From Gari tellinella (Eukaryota; Mollusca; Bivalvia; Cardiida; Psammobiidae), in assembly GCA_922989275.2 (NCBI GenBank), contig OV277861.1, positions 21,048,479-21,112,478 of the forward strand: a DNA stretch of 64,000 bases, written 5' to 3'. Positions 13,585-25,722 of the stretch are shown one piece after another. Under the pieces are notes generated by a model. That model made no database searches, was not told where the DNA came from, and saw only the letters and a list, made by a program, of their open reading frames with translations. A program made the translations under genes and the position numbers. Each line of letters opens with the position of its first letter. The first letter of the stretch is position 1.

Positions 13585-13815
13585 CTATATTGTTTGGTCT
13601 TGCCCATATTTGAACTGCTGTTATTTGATATACTTTCGTCAAATTGACACTCCACATTTTCGGGTCACCTCCTATAACAGCAGCACAAGTTTTTTCAAGG
13701 TCTGAATCAGTAGCTACGGGGTTTGTTACACTGCTTCCATCAACTACATTCGAAGAAATCCATTGCTTATACGTTGCAGACTGTTCGGTTGGCTTTCTGT
13801 ATGACAAATATCTAC
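13585..13815 (-). CDS. Exon 5: FTP domain 2, N-terminal half
   Basis: The 231-bp exon, phase 1-1, has acceptor TTTTCAG and donor GTAAAT. It encodes RKPTEQSATYKQW, SSNVVDGSS, WSVNLTKVYQITAVQIW and ends ARPNNI. This is a clear F-type-lectin first half; the KPTEQSxTYxQW start is especially typical. The position that in binding F-lectins holds the R-x-D-C-C-x-x-R/K loop reads ARPNNIG here, so the fucose site looks lost. Confidence 0.83.
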
Positions 13816-14202
13816 CTGAAAATACCATAAATATATTCTGTTTGCACATATTCATCTTACTAATGAAAAATGTATCATCTCTATTTAAAAAAAACTGTGA
13901 ATAACACGATTGTCGCTATAGTTATAACAAAACGATTTAGTAACCAAATATTGAAAGTATTTATATATCACAAATCAAGAACGGAATGAATTTAAAATAA
14001 CTGCAATCGATCACTTTTATGCAAACAACGCTCAGGGTTAACCCATTAACCCATATCCTGTTTCTAACTTTGAATCTGTTGACCATTTAAAGCAAGTTAA
14101 AAAAAAGAATAGTTATCTTCGAATTAAAAGATAAGTTAACAACTGAAATATGAACATGATCGATCTTAAGTAGACTATAAGAGAAAGGGTGTCATCTATT
14201 AA
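13816..14202. other. Intron, nothing recognised
   Basis: AT-rich intron 4 sequence next to exon 5, with no repeat boundaries or coding sequence recognised. Confidence 0.4.
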
Positions 14203-14445
14203 CTCTTTGAACCCTAGTCGCGCATATATGCGTTATTTGCAAACAGCATACATGTGAGAAGTACACTTGTCCTATGCAAACAGTGTTGACCCTAATCAGA
14301 GGGCTCCTTAAGGAGCCCTCTGATCAGGGTCCACACTGTTTGTCACTTTGACATATTTTGTAAAAATCAACGCTAAAATGTCAAAAAAGGACTAGACTTA
14401 AGTGAAAACTAGAACTGTTCGTTTGAGGTTTCAGGGAGGAAAGGG
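14203..14445. mobile_element. TTAA-type MITE with AGGGCTCCTTAAGGAGCCCT core
   Basis: It is flanked by TTAA (14199-14202, 14446-14449), with a perfect hairpin around 14276-14345 (AAACAGTGTTGACCCTAATC mirrored). Related hairpins are at about 30680-30765 (worn) and 63625-63685. Confidence 0.7.
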
Positions 14446-14449
14446 TTAA

Positions 14450-15415
14450 CTCAGAGTTGTCGTTCCAGACCGTAATCTTAAGTTTCTTTATTCGACACCT
14501 TATACACGATTAACTGTAATAGTGGTATTCAAACAGTACCAAATGTCATTAAATAGGTTAAAGTATGTATGAATATGTGTTTATTGAGTTGCCTGTACAT
14601 AAAGGTACAATAAACAAGAGGACCATGCCACTTAATTGCTCATCTGATGGCTTCTATAGTCGGAAAATGCACATTGAACTCACCAACAGCCTGTGGTTAG
14701 CCTCGACGCACTTATAGTGGTGCAATAGATTGTCCCCTCTGAACTTTGGTTAAGTGTACCATACTTTGAAGATGTTGAAAGCGGTTTTTAAAACCGAAAC
14801 TCAATGTGTCAACTTCTAACGTACACCATTGACTGATTTTGACAATTGTATCTCTCGTCATCAAAATTTACACGGGTATTTCGCATTTTCACACCTTCCC
14901 CGTGTACGATGAACTTTAACGAGATTGCGTAATTTTATCCACCGGAAATTGTGGACATTAGCCAAGTAATAAAAACAAATTGAATATTTTATGTACCCTG
15001 CGTTTCTTTTTCGTCTTAGTATATTTAGGAGCATAGTGAATAGAGAGTAGGTCAGAGTTTTCCTACCTCTAGAAATTTTCGTTTAAAGAAGGCTGCTCTG
15101 TGGCAGGTTACGAAACACCGTAATATTGTGCCTTACACGACATCAAAACCCTTTACCGTCTATTTGAACGAAGTTATTCGCAGATATGTTTGGCGACGTT
15201 ATGTTTTATAATAATAGTAGGTTTGTGGGAATTACATGGTATTGTGTTTTGAAAAATTACAGGGCGGAAATACGCAGTTAGTGAATCTAGCTCTTTTGAA
15301 AACACGTGAGGAAAGTGATTCTGCTCATTTGCATATTTACACAACTAGTTGGTTACATTATCATTCAATACATAAATATATAAAAGGGTGCCAACCCATA
15401 TGTCAAATTACAAAA
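14450..15415. other. Intron, nothing recognised
   Basis: No gene, splice-competent exon or clear repeat boundary was recognised in this intron 4 stretch. Confidence 0.4.
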
Positions 15416-15419
15416 TTAA

Positions 15420-15625
15420 CCCTTAGCCTGCCAATCACGACTATAGCTCCATATGCAAACAGCTTGGATCCGGATGAGACGCCAAGTAACTCGGCGTCTC
15501 ATCCGGATCCAAGCTGTTTGACACTCGGACAACATTTTCAGCAGTTTTGAGCAACTTTGAAGCACTTTGAAACTTGAAGCAGACGAGAAATATAGCAGAC
15601 GACAATTTATTTGGCGGGCTAAGGG
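15420..15625. mobile_element. 206-bp TTAA-type MITE (copy 1)
   Basis: Flanked by TTAA, ends CCCTTAGCCTGCCAATCAC and ATTTGGCGGGCTAAGGG, hairpin core GAGACGCC..GGCGTCTC at 15450-15524. A nearly identical 206-bp copy is at 45693-45898. The apparent 104-aa frame across it is not a gene. Confidence 0.9.
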
Positions 15626-15629
15626 TTAA

Positions 15630-17116
15630 GACATTTCACTATTATAAATGTAACCTAGGTTAAAGGAGAATGGACAGCTAATAACAACATGATTTTAAAC
15701 GAAAGTGCATGTATTAAAAATGCCAAAGTTGAAAAGTTTTCCTCAAAACTTTCAAAATAATGCATTTATAGCATTTTTAGTTTGGATAACGAACTTACAT
15801 GGAAGCCGCCATTTTGTTTACCTGTGTGGCATCATTTATACCCATTCGGTATATTTTTTCAACAATTAAGAAAGTCAGTTTGTGAAAATAATATTGTTTT
15901 AATCAGTTAAAACCAGTTACGTACATGTTTCATATATGGTTGGTGTCTATGCGAATACTCATGTAATTTGAACGCTTCGGGTATTTCGATTTTCTTTTTA
16001 TAAAACATTTTAATTCACAAAAATACTTTGAAATGTCCGAAACTGACCATAGTTTAACAATGTCGGACAATAGCTTAAAGCTAGTGTTAATAGGTTTGAT
16101 AAAAACCAACTATAAATAAAGAGTATCTTATCTGATTACATTTCGCGGCTCAATGCCTTTAATTTTCCAGAGAATACTCATGAAATATTGACACGGGTCA
16201 TTAACAAAGTAAGCAATACTTCAAATGTTCCGAACTTTCACGCGGCAAGTATAGAATGCAGTTGCTATCACACATTTCTGGAAGCGGCGAGCCCAATGTC
16301 GGCGAAAATTTAAGTCTGCTTCGACGGGTGGTTTATGGGTTTTGTTGATAACTCTAGAGTCACTAATCGGATAGGTATTTTGCCCGATGGTAAGGACAGT
16401 AATTATCACGAGGGATTGACTAATTGCAATCAGGATGCAGCATGTCACTGTTAATGGACACAGATTCCTGAATTATTTGCGTGTACGTTTAGTTGTAATA
16501 TTCATTTCGTGTTAAATCAAAACGTGGAAAAAAGGGTTCCAATCTATCCTTTATAGGTCTAATTGTACTTTTATCAACAGTATAGCTAGTATTTTTTTCA
16601 AAACTCACTTTGAGTTTAAAAGTCTTTTATCCCAGGAATAATTACTAAAGCTGTATGTATATTGTACAGCCAAAGTACCCGACAACATGCGTGGGTCGAA
16701 ATGACGTTACAAATAGGATAAAGACCGAATTGTTCCGCTAGCGTAAATGCAAAGATTGCGGCCTCCTATTTTATTAGTGACAGGCTCACCTGTATAGTTA
16801 ATATCTATTTTACGCTTATAGACATCCCAACGACAACGGGATTAGGACATATGTTGTTTGTAAGAGAACATCTGCAATATAAGACCGACTTTACCGGAGC
16901 TATCCATTTCCCTTTATATTTGGCTGTACTCCATTGGGCATATTTGCTGATACGGACTATAAAAAGTGTTTACTGCTTGTTATAGTCTGTATCATTTCTC
17001 ACTATTTCCTGCATGTATATGTACTTGTCAGTGGTCAGTGATAGTGAGTGGGTGAGTTTGTAGGATGAAATCATGCACGAGTGAGTAGTTCTCTGGTAGT
17101 CACGTGACAAAAACGT
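15630..17116. other. Intron, nothing recognised
   Basis: No coding similarity, RNA gene or bounded repeat was recognised in these 1.5 kb. Confidence 0.4.
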
Positions 17117-17408
17117 TAATAAATACGAAAGAAGACTCAAGCAGGAAACGCAACACAAACAATACACCCATCTCTAAAGCAGAACAAAGAAAGCCAAAGA
17201 GACGAGTTGTACAACAAGTGCACGCTCCTGCAGGAGGAATGATAACAATATTGATTAAATGTACGGGGCGACGTTTTACGGCCTCCACACGGCACAAGTA
17301 ACACTATTGTGGCAACAAATAAATACGAAAGAAGACTCAAGCAGGAAACGCAACACAAACAATACACCCATCTCTAAAGCAGAACAAAGAAAGCCAAAGA
17401 GACGAGTT
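17117..17408 (-). mobile_element. Penelope-like terminal repeats, two direct copies
   Basis: A block of about 91 bp (AATAAATACGAAAGAAGACT ... GAGACGAGTT) occurs twice in direct orientation (about 17117-17208 and 17319-17408) around a 110-bp middle. In reverse complement it matches the 3' terminal fragment at about 20880-20940. Penelope-like elements are known for tandem pseudo-LTR copies; this is such a terminal pair without a body. Confidence 0.6.
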
Positions 17409-17984
17409 ACCTGCAATATCCCCCCCCCCACCTTACTCGGCCATTCAGGCTCTATATCTCCTTGTGAAAGGAAGTTGTAAATGTAGCTCTCCTTTCTGTT
17501 CTCTATAATTGAGACATTTCTAAAAAATTCTACATCATCCGACCAGCTTGTAAGTCCTTTAATTGAATTGACATTTAATTTATTTACCTGTTTTGTCTGG
17601 AATAGAAAGGCTCAGTATTTATGCGCGATCTGGGATTTTTAATTGGTTAGTATGTTTTAGCCTAATATATAAGAAAATTGTATATTTTTGTTACACACCT
17701 TTCATCTAATATATCTGAAATAAAGATACCGAACTCCGACAGGATTGTTACTCTGTTCACCGGCCACTCTGGTTACATAAATGAAAAACCGACATTTGTA
17801 TCATATTCATGAAGAAAAGAAAATACTATTTTAATCGTGTCAGTATGTATAGAATAATTATAAAAAGCAAAGTTCTTTATATGTCTAATTAGGTACGTCG
17901 TGGATCTGTTTTTCGTAGTGTCCCTTTAATACTCTTGGGGTTAGCTTCTTCTCTGCTGAAACATGTACAAATAATAGCTGTTGA
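17409..17984. other. Intron, nothing recognised
   Basis: Contains a short C tract (about 17420-17429), otherwise featureless AT-rich DNA. Confidence 0.4.
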
Positions 17985-20010
17985 TACCAAATATGATGGA
18001 AGCTAAGATATTGTCAGTCAACTGTCAGGGTTGAAGATCCAATGGAAAACGTCTTGACGTTTTCAACTTTCAACTTTCTATTGCTTACAATATACACATT
18101 TTACAAGTCAGAAAGAAAAGTTTATCAGAGCCCAGTGGGGATTTGACTGTATATTTAGTGCAGGAAGCTCCAACTCGAGAGGTGTTGCTATAATGTTTCA
18201 CAAGGATGTAGAATACACTTTACATAGCCACAAATCATGCACAGAGGGGAATTTTATAATAGCTGACCTTACAGTTGAGAAAAATAGATTTCTTTGGTTA
18301 ATCTTTATGGCCCAAATAACGACTCCCCAGAGTTCTTTGACACAATAATTACGTTATCAAGAAACTACAATAATGATAATATAATCATATGCGGAGATTT
18401 TAATGTTGTCAAAAACCCAAACTTAGATTGTTATAATTACATACATATAAACAACAAAAAATCAAATGCTAAGATACTGCAAATCAAGGAAAGTTATGAT
18501 CTAGTGGATCCTTTTAGGGAAAGTTATCCTAACTTAAAACGTTATACTTGGAGGAAAAAAACTCCATTAAAACAAGCTAGATTAGACTACTTTCTGATTA
18601 CCGAAACTTTTTTAACATCTGTTAAAACATGTTCAATAGAACCTAGCTATCGATCTGATCATTCAATGGTTATTCTCAACCTCCATTTTTCTCAATTTCT
18701 AAAAGGTAAACCATTATGGAAACACAACAATTCATTACTCCAAGATCTAGATTACCTAAAAATAATTAATGAAAAAATATCTGATATCAAAAGGCAGTAT
18801 GCACTGCCAGTGTATAATTTTGACAATATCTATAACATACCAGATAAGGAGCTACAATTTTCGATAAACGATCAATTATTTCTGGATACTTTGTTGATGG
18901 AAATCAGAGGCAAATCAATTTCATATGCGAGCTATACGAAAAAAGCAAATAACAAATTAGAAACTGAAACTACAAATAACATAAAAGAAATATAATCAAA
19001 TTTGACCCCTGAAAATCTCATTCAGCTTGAAACCCTTCAAGAAAAATTACTGAATTTACGCCAACAGAAAATGCAGGGACATTTAATTCGAGCTAGGGTA
19101 AGACAATTGAAGGCGATGAAAAACCAAGTAGTTATTTTTGCAGTTTAGAATCCCAAAATTATGTAAGTAAGATAATTCCAAAAATCGAGAAAGCAGATGG
19201 CGCTATTATTACTGATCAAATGGATATTCTTGAGGAAACGAAAAACTTTTATCAAGCTCTTTTTTCAAGTAGGGACAACACTTTAGCAGATGTTGATTTA
19301 ACAAAAAAATTGAAAGATTTAAATATACCTACACTAACGGACAATGAAGCTGAATCGCTGGAAGGACTAATTACGTTTGAGGAAAGCTCTATTGCACTGA
19401 AGCTAATGAAAAATAACCGCAGTCCAGGATCAAATGGTTTCGGGGCAGACTTCTTTAATGTTTTCTGGGGAATATTAGGACATTTTGTCACAAGATCTAT
19501 TAATTATGGGTATAAAAATGGGGAGTTGTCTACAACTCAGAAGGAGGGCAAATAACATGTATCCCAAAAGAAAACAAATTAAGACAATTTTTAAAAAATT
19601 ATGGACCAATATCCTTGCTAAACTGTGTATATAAAATTGCTTCTAGTGCAATAGCTAATAGAATTAAATCATTTTTAAATAAACTCATTAACCAAGCTCA
19701 AACTGGCTTTATTGCAGGTCGCTATCTGGGCGAAAACACTATGCAAATATATGATGTCATGAATTATGCAGATGAATATAATATACCAGGATTAATTTTA
19801 CTAGTTGATTTTGAAAAGGCATTTGATTCTTTATCTTGGAGTTTCATTATGAAAGTTTTGAAGTTTTTTAAGTTAAGTGAGTCAATCCAATCATGGATTA
19901 AAGTATTATATAAAAATGCAAAACTTCGCATTAACCAAGGGGGAAATTTGTCAACATTCTTCACAATTGAGAGAGGCTGCAGACAGGTGAACCCTTTATC
20001 TCCGTACATT
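17985..20010 (+). pseudogene. L1/Tx1-like LINE ORF2, endonuclease and RT, broken
   Basis: It starts near 18000 (AKILSVNCQG, typical of the L1/Tx1 endonuclease start) but with stops and frameshifts up to 18293. From 18294 a clean 233-codon stretch shows the endonuclease motifs YGPN, GDFNVV, YTWR, RLDYFLI and SDHSMV. RT follows in pieces: 19220-19555 (NRSPGSNGFGADFF fingers) and 19615-20010 (NYGPISLLN, TGFIAGR, VDFEKAFDSLSW motif A, RGCRQVNPLSPY). The last has N in place of the usual D of QGDPLSP. Frameshifts near 19000-19220 and 19555, plus the insertions listed next, make it non-functional. It sits in intron 4 on the opposite strand to the host gene. Confidence 0.85.
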
Positions 20011-20072
20011 ATTATTATTATTATTATACCAGATTTATATAGCGCTCTTTTCACACAGGGGTAGTGCGTTAT
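20011..20072. mobile_element. (ATT)n-tailed repeat fragment inserted in the LINE RT
   Basis: About 62 bp, (ATT)6 followed by ATACCAGATTTATATAGCGC and a short tail, interrupts SPYI|LCAEIL between RT motif B and the YADD motif. This looks like the 3' end of a LINE/SINE with a trinucleotide tail. Confidence 0.6.
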
Positions 20073-20734
20073 CCTCTGTGCTGAAATCCTAGCTATAAGG
20101 ATCAGAAGTAATGAAAAAATAAAAGGTATTAAAATAGGTGCAGTGGAATATAAATTCTCTCAGTATGCAGATGATTGCTCAGCAATCCTAGATGGTTCCT
20201 CAACTTCATTAAATGAAACACTAAATGAACTGGCAGTTTTTGCGCGCTATTCAGGACTTAATGTTAATTTTGACAAAACTCAGGTTGTTTGGATAGGATT
20301 AAAAAAATACAGTAGTGACACTATAAATACAAGATGGAAACTTAAATGGAGAGTTACAAGCTTTAAACTATTAGGAATTAATTTTGATGTAGACTTAGAC
20401 AAAATTATTTCTATAAACTATGATGATAGAATTTCTCAATTGAAAAACATTATTAATAAGTGGAAAAGACGATATTTAACACCATTAGGAAAAATAACAG
20501 TTATAAAAACTTTACTTTTACCTATATTCACACATTTATTTATATCAATTCCAAATCCAACTGATGATATTATTAAACAAATAAATTCATTGCTTTTTGA
20601 CTTCCTCTGGGAAGGACCAGCAAAAATAAAAAAGAATGTTATTATAAAAGAATACCAGGTTGGCGGATTATAAATGATAAACCTATTAGCTTATATTCAT
20701 AGTCTTAAAATAACATGGTTAAGAAGACTTATTG
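20073..20734 (+). pseudogene. L1/Tx1-like LINE, RT palm/thumb, broken
   Basis: Continues the RT: CAEILAIRI, then QYADDCSAI (YADD catalytic box) at about 20160, LNVNFDKTQVVW and FKLLGINFD. A stop follows VGGL at 20671-20673 (a single base changes the expected K codon), and MINLLAYIHSLKITWLRRLI reads on beyond it to the next insertion. Confidence 0.85.
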
Positions 20735-20936
20735 ATTGCTACTGACCGTACCAAGGCGGGCTCCTATGTTCACTTAGCTTTATGTTTGTCTTGCGTGTTG
20801 TTTTCTATTTAGTGTGTAGATGAAGGAATGGTATTGCGTGTGTTTGTGTGTTTGTTGTGGTATGACTGTGTGTGTGTGTTCTGCTTGAGAGGTGGGTGTA
20901 TTGTTTGTGTTACGTTTCCTGATTGAGTCTTTCGTA
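20735..20936 (+). mobile_element. Penelope-like 3' terminal fragment inserted in the LINE
   Basis: Bases 20738-20823 match the Penelope-like terminal block at 4563-4650. Bases about 20880-20936 match the reverse complement of the repeats at 17117-17408. It is a 5'-truncated insertion of about 200 bp with its TG-rich middle. Confidence 0.65.
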
Positions 20937-22020
20937 TTTATTTATTATCTCCCCTGGTAAATGGAGCAAGATTGTTCCTGAATTATTTGATATGATTAAC
21001 ATAATAAAACTTGGTGATTCATATGTACAAAAACAGAGACAAAATGTGAAAAATCCTTTTTGGCAAAACGTTTTAGATGCTTATTTGGTTCTACTTAGAA
21101 AAAACAATCCTTCAAATTGGGACCATTTTCTTTCTACACCAATATTTTTTAACAATAATATTAAGATAGGTGAACAAACTATATATTTCAAGAAATGGTG
21201 CCAAAAAGGAATTTTCCTAATCAATGACGCGATACAGGAAAATGGTAACTTTTATAGTGCAACAGACTTAAGAGAAAATTTTAATATTAAAACTAATTTT
21301 TTACAGTACTATGGAGTATTGAAGAGTTTAACTGAATTTGCAAACTTACATAATATTCAATTATCTTATCAGAAATTACAAGCTCCAATTATTCCTTATA
21401 CATTCTCAGTTTTGATAAGAAGTAAAAGGGGCACAAAAGACATTTACAGTATTTTGAATAAAAATGATGATTCTGCAACAGCTAAACTGAAATTGGGAAA
21501 AAAATATCAAATAGAAAATGAAACATGGAAACAAATATTAATGTCCCCTTTTAACTCTTCGACTAAAACCTCTTTACAGTGGTTCAAATTTAGAATCAAC
21601 CACAATATATTACCTACCAAAACGTACATGTTTACCATTAATGTAATTTTAAGTCCATTTTGCCAGTTTTGTCAGGTTGAAGAAGACCTTGTTCACATGC
21701 TCTGGTCTTGCCCAAGTACACAGGAATTTTTAAAACAAGTCAAAGAATATCTCCAATCAAAAGGCATAACCTGTATCTTTGAGGAGAAACATTTAATCTT
21801 TAACATTAATGAGAATTACTCAGATCTTTCCTTCTTCATTCAGCTAAAACACTATATTTTTCTATCCAAATTCCACAATAAACCACTATCTGTCATTACT
21901 TTTATGAACAAAACTAAAACACACTATCAACCAATAAAATACTTAGCCCAAAAGAATTATAGAACAGAAAATTTAATCAAATATTGGGACAAATATATGC
22001 ATATTCTGGACAGTGATTAA
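20937..22020 (+). pseudogene. L1/Tx1-like LINE, C-terminal part
   Basis: An open stretch of about 360 codons resumes the LINE with SPGKWSKIVPELFDM, NPFWQNVLDAY, and near the end CQFCQVEEDLVHMLWSCPST, the C..C...H...C zinc-knuckle-like motif of this LINE group. It ends at TAA 22018-22020. A long intact frame suggests the copy is not ancient. Confidence 0.85.
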
Positions 22021-22349
22021 ATAGACAAAAAACACAATAGCACCAAATATGTGTGATAAGGATTAATCATAAGAAAAACCCTGACAGTATACCTAAAAAT
22101 GTAATATTTTGTTTAAAATTGCAAAAGCTACAATAACTCAAATAGTTTGACATGGTTTCGGCGGGGAGAGAAGTCCCGAGAGTAAAAATCACTAAGAAAA
22201 AATATTTTTATACTTAAAAATATTCCATACCCCTTATTAATAGAGAGAAAGAAAGTGAGAGAAGAATGAATAGAGTAGAAATATAACCGTATTAATAGAA
22301 AATGTTTAAAGTTTCTTTAAAATGTTCAATTATATGTCTATTTGTATTA
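22021..22349. other. LINE 3' flank and A-rich intron
   Basis: Probable LINE 3' UTR followed by A-rich and GA-rich sequence; no gene. Confidence 0.4.
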
Positions 22350-22551
22350 TACAGTGAGGCCTCTCTGTAAGCGACCACAAAACTTGGTTAATTACTAGGT
22401 GTATGCAACAAGTGACTCCTTGGAGTGGGACAACAGTAAAACAGAGAGCCCCTGTAGGAGCTTTCTGTTTTGCTTTCTCCTTACTAAAGGCTGTTTTTTA
22501 CATAAATAATTGTCTCTTTTTAAATGGTCGTAACTGAGAGATTTTACTGTA
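22350..22551. mobile_element. TA-type MITE, family A (copy 2)
   Basis: Ends TACAGTGAGGCCTCTCTGTA and ...GAGAGATTTTACTGTA, central hairpin AGAGAGCCCCTG/CAGGAGCTTTCT. More diverged than copy 1. Confidence 0.75.
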
Positions 22552-23200
22552 ATGCATGTTCTTCTTTCAAATGTTGAGGGATGGCCCACCCCGACCCTCT
22601 GCATACTGATTGGACGGGGTGAATAAAAGTAAAAAAAATAAAAAAAAATAAAAATGTGCAGCCGATCTCTTTACAATTCTCCAAGAGACCTTCCTGATCA
22701 TATATCAGAAAAGTTCATTTGAACACCGGGCATGGTTTTCTGTTATTTACACTACCTTGCAGCGGATCTATCATTTTTTTATTTTGTTTTACTTACGTAG
22801 CCGGGATGGCCGCGAATGAAGTGAAATTATCTATCTTTATTGATATATAGTACACGAAAGTTATGTAATAAAAGTATACAAAAAACATTATTAAAATAAT
22901 AAATCCTAAATCGCGATTATATAAAAAAAAAAATACACTATTGTAACAATACATGTGGATCAATTTAACGTTTATACAATAAAGTTACTTACCAACTTGT
23001 CGGTTTCGTTTAGAGAACTTATAAAAATGTCGCAAAGACAGCTTTTAAAAATGTATAGATATCAAGCTTTTACAAGGAGAGATAGAGCGATAATGGCAGA
23101 GTAGGGTGCAGAGGACTTTCATGTTATCTTTAGTATCATGTCACAACCAAAGAACTACACACCTGAGCATGATTTCAACCGACAAACTCAGGCACTAATT
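22552..23200. other. Intron, nothing recognised
   Basis: A-rich tract at about 22628-22655; no coding sequence or bounded repeat otherwise. Confidence 0.4.
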
Positions 23201-23450
23201 TACAGTGGAGAATCTGTTATTCTTTCCCGTTTAAACGCAAACGTACGCAAACGCAAAGCACTAAAACGTTGAAAAGAACAACTTTTGGACAATTCTGATA
23301 ATTCTTGTTTATCTTGGTGGCAAACAGTTTGGAGCCTGATCAGACGCCGGGTTACCCGGCGTCTGATCTGGCTCCAAACTGTTTGCACTGCAAATAATAG
23401 TTTTAGCGTAAATGCGTTTATTGGGAAATAATAACAGATTCTCCACTGTA
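23201..23450. mobile_element. 250-bp TA-type MITE, family C (copy 1)
   Basis: Ends TACAGTGGAGAATCTGTTAT and its complement. Core hairpin about 23325-23392 (GATCAGACGCCGGGTTACCC mirrored). Copies at 25012-25261 and 26677-26926 have exactly the same length and only scattered differences. A minus-strand 85-aa frame across it is not a gene. Confidence 0.92.
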
Positions 23451-24035
23451 CTCTCATCGGCCACTGACAAGTTCACACAGATGCAGGAATGGTGTAAACA
23501 CTATCTTTAGTCTGTATGAGAAAATATACACAGTGGAGTAAAGTCAACCTAAAAGGGGTTACGTTTATTTTGTTTTGTTGACGGAGAGTATTCCCTCTGC
23601 CTAGAACTTAAAGGAAGGCAGGCCAGTGAAGTTGATCATGCGCTGCTTCGAAGTCAATGGGATAAACCAAAATCATCTTTCTAAAATTATCCCTCGTCAC
23701 CACGTAACATCATCATTTATCGGCGATATATGATATAGCATATATATCTTTATAGACGGGTTTAACACGGTCTTGTCCAGTTAATGTACATGTGTGTATT
23801 TTAAATTTGTTGTAATTGGCATTGTCTAGGCAGTGTGTGGGTATGAAACCATGTTTATCTTATAGATTATCTGTTATTTTTAAATTGGTTATATCCATTC
23901 CTACAGAAACTAACCCGTTTTCCATTCTCTAATTTGAACGACTTTTTATTCGGGTCAATAATAGTCCACTAATTTTACAATTCATAGTAATATGGTATGC
24001 GATACACTACCGAAAATGTCACAGAAATAGTGTAC
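23451..24035. other. Intron, nothing recognised
   Basis: No repeat or exon was recognised between MITE C copy 1 and exon 4. Confidence 0.4.
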
Positions 24036-24236
24036 CTGCATATATCTCGACTTCACACAAACTCAGGGTCTTGTTAGGCAGCCCTAACTCTATACGCACA
24101 CATCCTATATATTCTGGCTCCTTCAACATTATCTCCATATGTGTAGACCCTGGTTTGTGTGGGTGCTGGTAAACTAGGTAATCGAGTCCTCCTTTGAACT
24201 GAGTCAGTGTGTAGATTTTGAAGCTTTTAAAACGAT
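24036..24236 (-). CDS. Exon 4: FTP domain 1, C-terminal half
   Basis: The 201-bp exon, phase 1-1, has acceptor TTCCAG and donor GTACAC. It begins DRFKSFKIYTL and ends with the family hallmark LSLCEVEIYA (typically LTLCEVEVYG). An internal IGCVRIEL strand matches the usual Y-V-R-I-x-L segment. Joined to exon 3 it completes one FTP jelly-roll. The exon carries no stop codon although its flanks are degenerate repeat DNA, which argues for selection. Confidence 0.78.
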
Positions 24237-24411
24237 CTGGAAGAAATTATGAGTACATGTCTGATATACTACCACTGAATCTGATAATCATTTTAAATAC
24301 AAAACAATAGTTTTAGTTCCTGTTCATTTACATGGCGCATTGAATAAGGCAGTAATCTACACTAAACATATTCGAGTGCTTTCTTGAATAAGCTCTTATT
24401 ACCCTTTTCAC

Positions 24412-24625
24412 TCTCAATGACGCCAAAAGCGCGTTTGAAAACAGTTTGGATCCTAATCAGATGCCGTGTAAGGCGGCATCTAGTCCGGATCAAAACTGTT
24501 TGACATTCTTTTTGAAATTTCTTAGGTCATACTGCCTTAAATTTAACGTTGAAACGATATTGCAACAGACGACAGTGAAGCGTTGAAAGGGTAAAAACCT
24601 CACAATAAATTTGATCATGAAAGGG
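24412..24625. mobile_element. TTAA-family MITE, hairpin core, worn ends
   Basis: Begins CCCTTTTCACTCTCAATGAC, core hairpin about 24441-24510, ends TTGATCATGAAAGGG. Flanks are ATTA and TTGA, so the target duplication is decayed. Confidence 0.65.
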
Positions 24626-24738
24626 TTGAAATGAATAGAGTACAAATCATGTAGACAGCTGTTTAGACTACAGACAAAATACACTGTAAAGCGTTAATAG
24701 GCGGAATATGCAACTTTGAACTATTGGTGACTGCTTAA

Positions 24739-24978
24739 CCCTTTCACTGCCAACCTTTTCGTGAGTTTTGTTACCCCTTCACTGTTTACCTGTCGTCTGC
24801 TTCAATTTTGATGTTTCAAAGATCGTTTCAAAGTAGGATTCAATGAAGTATGACTTACGAAATATCGATACGAGTGTCAAACAGGTTGGATCCAGATCAG
24901 ACGCCGCGTTACGCAGCGTCTGATCAGAATCCAAACTGTTTGCAAACGCACCTTTATGCGTCATTGACAGTGAAAGGG
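24739..24978. mobile_element. TTAA-family MITE, hairpin core
   Basis: Follows TTAA (24735-24738), begins CCCTTTCACTGCCAACC, core hairpin about 24874-24945, ends GTCATTGACAGTGAAAGGG with TAAA beyond. Same family as 30114-30353, opposite orientation. Confidence 0.75.
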
Positions 24979-25011
24979 TAAATTCAGGACAATCAAAATA
25001 CAGAAAGATAA

Positions 25012-25261
25012 TACAGTGGAGAATCTGTTATTCTTTCCCGTTTAAACGCAAACGTACGCAAACGCAAAGCACTAAAACGTAGAAAAGAACAACTTTTGGG
25101 CAATTCTGATAATTCTTGTTTATATTGGTGGCAAACAGTTTGAAGCCTGATCAGACGCCGGGTTACCCGGCGTCTGATCTGGCTCCAAACTGTTTGCACT
25201 GCAAATAATAGTTTTAGCGTAAACGCGTTTATTGGGAAAGAATAACAGATTCTCCACTGTA
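25012..25261. mobile_element. 250-bp TA-type MITE, family C (copy 2)
   Basis: Nearly identical to 23201-23450; TA at both ends; core hairpin 25135-25200. Confidence 0.92.
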
Positions 25262-25559
25262 TATAAGTAGTTTGGTGCTTGACTTGAACAGCACACATGC
25301 TTCTACCTTTTATATTTTACTGCCGAATTAAAATTAATTGTGTGTTGTTAATGAACACATGATTTACTATATCGAAAGTAAATTCTCCAGACATGCTGCA
25401 GAGTGCTTATAAAATGAAACGCGTGTCCTGATTAAAAAAAGTATTATTATATTATGATGTATAAGGTAAGTAAAATGGAATATCGTACAATCGACAATAC
25501 CTTTTCGTTTGTATCAATAAGACATGAAACTTCTTCACCGCCTTTCCTTGAGCATGGTG

Positions 25560-25640
25560 TTTATTTTTAAACAGTTTGGATCTTGATCAGACGCCGATTT
25601 ACGCGGCGTCTGATCAAGATTCAAACTGTTTGATACTCAT
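25560..25640. repeat. Isolated hairpin core
   Basis: AAACAGTTTGGATCTTGATC mirrored around GACGCCGATTTACGCGGCGTC (25569-25632). Outer MITE ends are not clear. Confidence 0.7.
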
Positions 25641-25722
25641 CACAACATTATCTTGTTTCAATAATATGACGTCATGGCAGTGAATGGGATAAGTCAATGC
25701 GATAAGATGTAAAAGTACCAAC

